A stretch of DNA of 64,000 nt. Origin: Cytophagales bacterium. GTDB taxonomy: Bacteria > Bacteroidota > Bacteroidia > Cytophagales > Cyclobacteriaceae. Below the pieces are notes generated by a model. That model did not search any database and was not told the DNA's origin. It saw only the letters and a program-made list of their open reading frames with translations. The position numbers were made by a program, and so were the translations under genes. Position 1 is the first letter of the stretch. The number at the start of each line of letters is the position of its first letter. Positions 61,995 to 64,000 of the stretch are shown here, piece by piece. The stretch is from contig JAFLBR010000008.1 in the NCBI GenBank assembly GCA_017303795.1, forward strand, positions 124,001 through 188,000, written 5' to 3'.

Positions 61995-63593
61995 ATGAAA
62001 AGTGCTCTCTTTGTTTTTTTAGGGTTGATAGGTTTTACCGCTTCGGCTCAAACTTTTCCAACAGGCTTTGAGCGGGCGCCCGTTGCAACCGGAATCAGTT
62101 CGCCCACTGTAATGGCTTTCGCACCCGATGGAAGAATTTTTGTAGCGCAGCAAAATGGTGTGTTGCGTGTTGTTAAAAATGGTGCGTTACTAACCACTCC
62201 TTTCATCACCTTATCTTCGGTAAGTTCTTTGGGTGAGCGTGGACTGATTGGCATTGCACTCGATCCGGAGTTTACGACCAACGGCTATGTCTATTTATAT
62301 TATACTACGAGTGTTGCACCGATTCACAATCGTATTGTGCGTTACACAGCCAATGGCGATGTAGGACTTGCCGGAAGTGAACAACCTATTTTGGAGTTGG
62401 ATAATCTGAGTGGCGCCACCAATCACAACGGTGGTGCGCTTGCGTTTGGTTTGGATGGGAAATTATATGTGGCTGTGGGTGATAATGCCAACAATGCACA
62501 CCCACAAAACCTGGATACCTATCATGGAAAAATGTTGCGCATCAACAAAGATGGCAGCGCACCTACCGATAATCCGTTTTATAGCGAGGCGGCATCGGAA
62601 CAACGTAAACGCGTTTGGTCTTATGGACTTCGCAATCCATACACGTTTGCCATTCAACCGGTAACCGGAAAAATTTTTGTAAACGATGTAGGCCAGAGTT
62701 CGGCTGAAGAAATTAATGATGCCACAACTGGTGGAAGAAATTTTGGTTGGCCTGATGCAGAAGGAAACAGTGCTAATGCTGCTTATACCAATCCTGTTTA
62801 TGCGTATTTACATAGCGGCCCGCAACCTACAGGCTGCGCTATTACGGGCGGCACATTTTTTAATCCACAGGCTACCACTTACCCGGCAACGTATGTGGGT
62901 AAATATTTCTTTCAGGATTTTTGTTCGCCACACTGGATTTATTCGCTTGATCTTTCGGGTACACCTACAGCAACTTTGTTTGGGAGTAATGTAGGGAACT
63001 CATCGGTAGCCATTACCACTGGCCCTGATGGAAATTTATATTACCTCAGTCGCGGAGCGGGCTCTTTATATAAAATCATTTACAATACTCCGGCCGCACC
63101 GGTTATTACCGAACAACCACAACCCACAACAGTGTCAGCAGGAACTTCCGTTTCATTTTCGGTATCAGTCTCTGGCACACAACCTTTTTCTTATCAATGG
63201 ATAAAAGATGATGTGGCAATTAATCTCGCAAATGCGAGCACGTATGCAATTGTATCGGTTCAAGCAGCCGATGCCGGTTTGTATAAAGTGCGTGTTTCCA
63301 ATAGTGCCGGAGAAGTTTATAGTAACACCGCCACACTTACTGTTGAAACTGTAGTGGGTGTGGAGCGAGCTTCCGATTTTTATCCGAATCCTGCCGGAGA
63401 TTGGATTTATCTTGCACAACCCGTTAATGCAGTTGAGATGCGCGACTATGTAGGCCGAACAAGTTATGTTCCTTCAGAGAAGTTCAACCAACAAACCCGG
63501 CTTGATGTGCAGCACCTTGCCAATGGATTGTATTTTTTGAGTTATGAGTTGCAAGGCATCCGGTATGTAAAAAAAGTTCTGATCTCGCGTTAG
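61995..63593 (+). CDS. Secreted PQQ-type sugar dehydrogenase with Ig and type IX sorting domain
   Basis: 532 residues with a signal peptide (GFTASAQ). The glucose/sorbosone dehydrogenase beta-propeller covers about 20-370, with NHNGGALAFGLDGKLYVAVG, WSYGLRNPYTFAI and VNDVGQSSAEEINDATTGGR. An immunoglobulin-like domain (about 370-450, QPQPTTVSAGTSVSFSVSVS) follows. Residues about 455-532 (YPNPAGDWIYL, then ANGLYFLSYEL) form a type A C-terminal sorting domain, the signal for type IX secretion and surface attachment. The substrate is probably a sugar; PQQ use is inferred. Confidence 0.9.
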   Translation: MKSALFVFLGLIGFTASAQTFPTGFERAPVATGISSPTVMAFAPDGRIFVAQQNGVLRVVKNGALLTTPFITLSSVSSLGERGLIGIALDPEFTTNGYVYLYYTTSVAPIHNRIVRYTANGDVGLAGSEQPILELDNLSGATNHNGGALAFGLDGKLYVAVGDNANNAHPQNLDTYHGKMLRINKDGSAPTDNPFYSEAASEQRKRVWSYGLRNPYTFAIQPVTGKIFVNDVGQSSAEEINDATTGGRNFGWPDAEGNSANAAYTNPVYAYLHSGPQPTGCAITGGTFFNPQATTYPATYVGKYFFQDFCSPHWIYSLDLSGTPTATLFGSNVGNSSVAITTGPDGNLYYLSRGAGSLYKIIYNTPAAPVITEQPQPTTVSAGTSVSFSVSVSGTQPFSYQWIKDDVAINLANASTYAIVSVQAADAGLYKVRVSNSAGEVYSNTATLTVETVVGVERASDFYPNPAGDWIYLAQPVNAVEMRDYVGRTSYVPSEKFNQQTRLDVQHLANGLYFLSYELQGIRYVKKVLISR

Positions 63594-63638
63594 AAACCTC
63601 TATGCTTAATCTCCATGTTCTCTGTGGTTAATTTGAGC

Positions 63639-64000
63639 TCACGTAAGTTTCTTTATAATCTCCTCCTGATCAGGAAACTCCTTCAACAACTCATCCCGAT
63701 TCGCCATTTCAAAATCCGCAAAGTCAAAACCCGGAGCTACTGTGCAACCACACAGTGCATAGCTGTTTGGTTTTTCTACCATTGCACCAAACCAACAACC
63801 GACCGGTACCAAAACCTGCAACGAATCACCTTGCAACGGATCGGCCCCGAGCCGGTGGATTTTTAATCCATCAGTAGTTAATACATATATTAATAGTGTG
63901 GTGCCGGCATAAAAATGCAAGAGTTCATCCGATTGAATACGATGAAATACGGAACGATCTTGCGAGCGAAGTAAAAAATAAATGGCAGTTGAAAATTTTC
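63639..64000 (-). CDS. DUF985-family cupin (5' end beyond window)
   Basis: The stop is at 63639 and the frame stays open to the window edge, so the start lies outside. Reading from the edge: STAIYFLLRSQDRSVFHRIQ, then SDELLHFYAGTTLL, then a VGCWFGAMVEKPNSYALCGC loop and VAPGFDFADFE. The HxIxxDE pattern and GFDFxDFE are the DUF985 cupin_5 hallmarks. Function unknown. An internal ATG at 63920 would truncate the metal-binding part and is not the true start. Confidence 0.85.
   Translation of the reverse strand, partial: KFSTAIYFLLRSQDRSVFHRIQSDELLHFYAGTTLLIYVLTTDGLKIHRLGADPLQGDSLQVLVPVGCWFGAMVEKPNSYALCGCTVAPGFDFADFEMANRDELLKEFPDQEEIIKKLT

Noticed and set aside
63594-63638. CTCTGTGGTTAA remnant as a separate repeat feature
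   Set aside because: Only about a dozen bases resemble known dispersed repeats; not enough to annotate on its own.

Overview
The window looks like a chromosomal segment of a Bacteroidota bacterium, most likely a Cytophagales member related to Chryseolinea or the Cyclobacteriaceae. The evidence is indirect: promoters of the Bacteroidota type (TTG or TTTG, about 19-21 bases, TAnnTTTG), few Shine-Dalgarno sequences, many Sec-exported proteins and lipoproteins, a C-terminal type IX secretion sorting domain (61995-63593), plug-motif proteins and AT-rich intergenic hairpins. No phage, insertion sequence, CRISPR array or rRNA is visible. The only intact RNA gene is one tRNA-Val.

Layout. 1-10.6 kb holds RlpA, IMP dehydrogenase, an RsbU/STAS/RsbW-like partner-switching module, a chain of three parvulin-type periplasmic folding genes and a MoxR ATPase. 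10.6-20.3 kb holds a two-component system, a DUF1573 protein, a twin plug-motif protein, a Rossmann/DUF2520 protein, a CoA-transferase, a PIN toxin with a 53-codon partner, cysteine desulfurase, phosphoglucosamine mutase and MazG. 20.3-28.9 kb holds an AsmA-like protein, a decayed GIY-YIG gene running into a tRNA relic, tRNA-Val, a DJ-1/PfpI protein, hydrolase, SDR, YdeI-like and ClC genes, and a MarR regulator. 29.2-33.1 kb is a nitrogen block: Amt, an outer-membrane barrel protein and type II glutamine synthetase. 33.4-39.7 kb is a looser region of small secreted proteins, a toxin-antitoxin pair, an FtsX-type permease and a PspC mini-protein.

39.8-52.9 kb contains lipoproteins, a TPR/transglutaminase protein, glutaminyl cyclase, a PqqB-like hydrolase, a PIF1-like helicase, an SMC-like ATPase, truncated haemoglobin, a second RelE/ParE-type pair, a phosphatase and a DHFR-like reductase. 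53-57 kb carries a large GH63-type glycosidase and a WKNG-repeat lipoprotein flanked by degenerate repeats. 57.1-61.9 kb is the most coherent accessory block: an MhqD-like hydrolase, an MhqO-like dioxygenase, pirin, nitroreductase, OsmC, a dinucleotide-binding reductase and a ferredoxin/CDGSH protein. It resembles a quinone or electrophile detoxification set, with inverted repeats in its divergent promoter region. The window ends with a secreted sugar dehydrogenase and the 3' part of a DUF985 cupin gene.

How the genes work together. The parvulin chain and RlpA serve envelope assembly. GuaB, GlmM and MazG are housekeeping genes for nucleotides and wall precursors. Amt and glutamine synthetase import and fix ammonium, but no PII gene is next to them. 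The 57-62 kb block probably hydrolyses, ring-opens or reduces reactive aromatic compounds and peroxides. I found no convincing wholly new system. The best leads are the tRNA/GIY-YIG relic, the operator-like repeats in the detoxification cluster, the hairpin before amt, the PIN/small-protein pair and the twin plug-motif protein.
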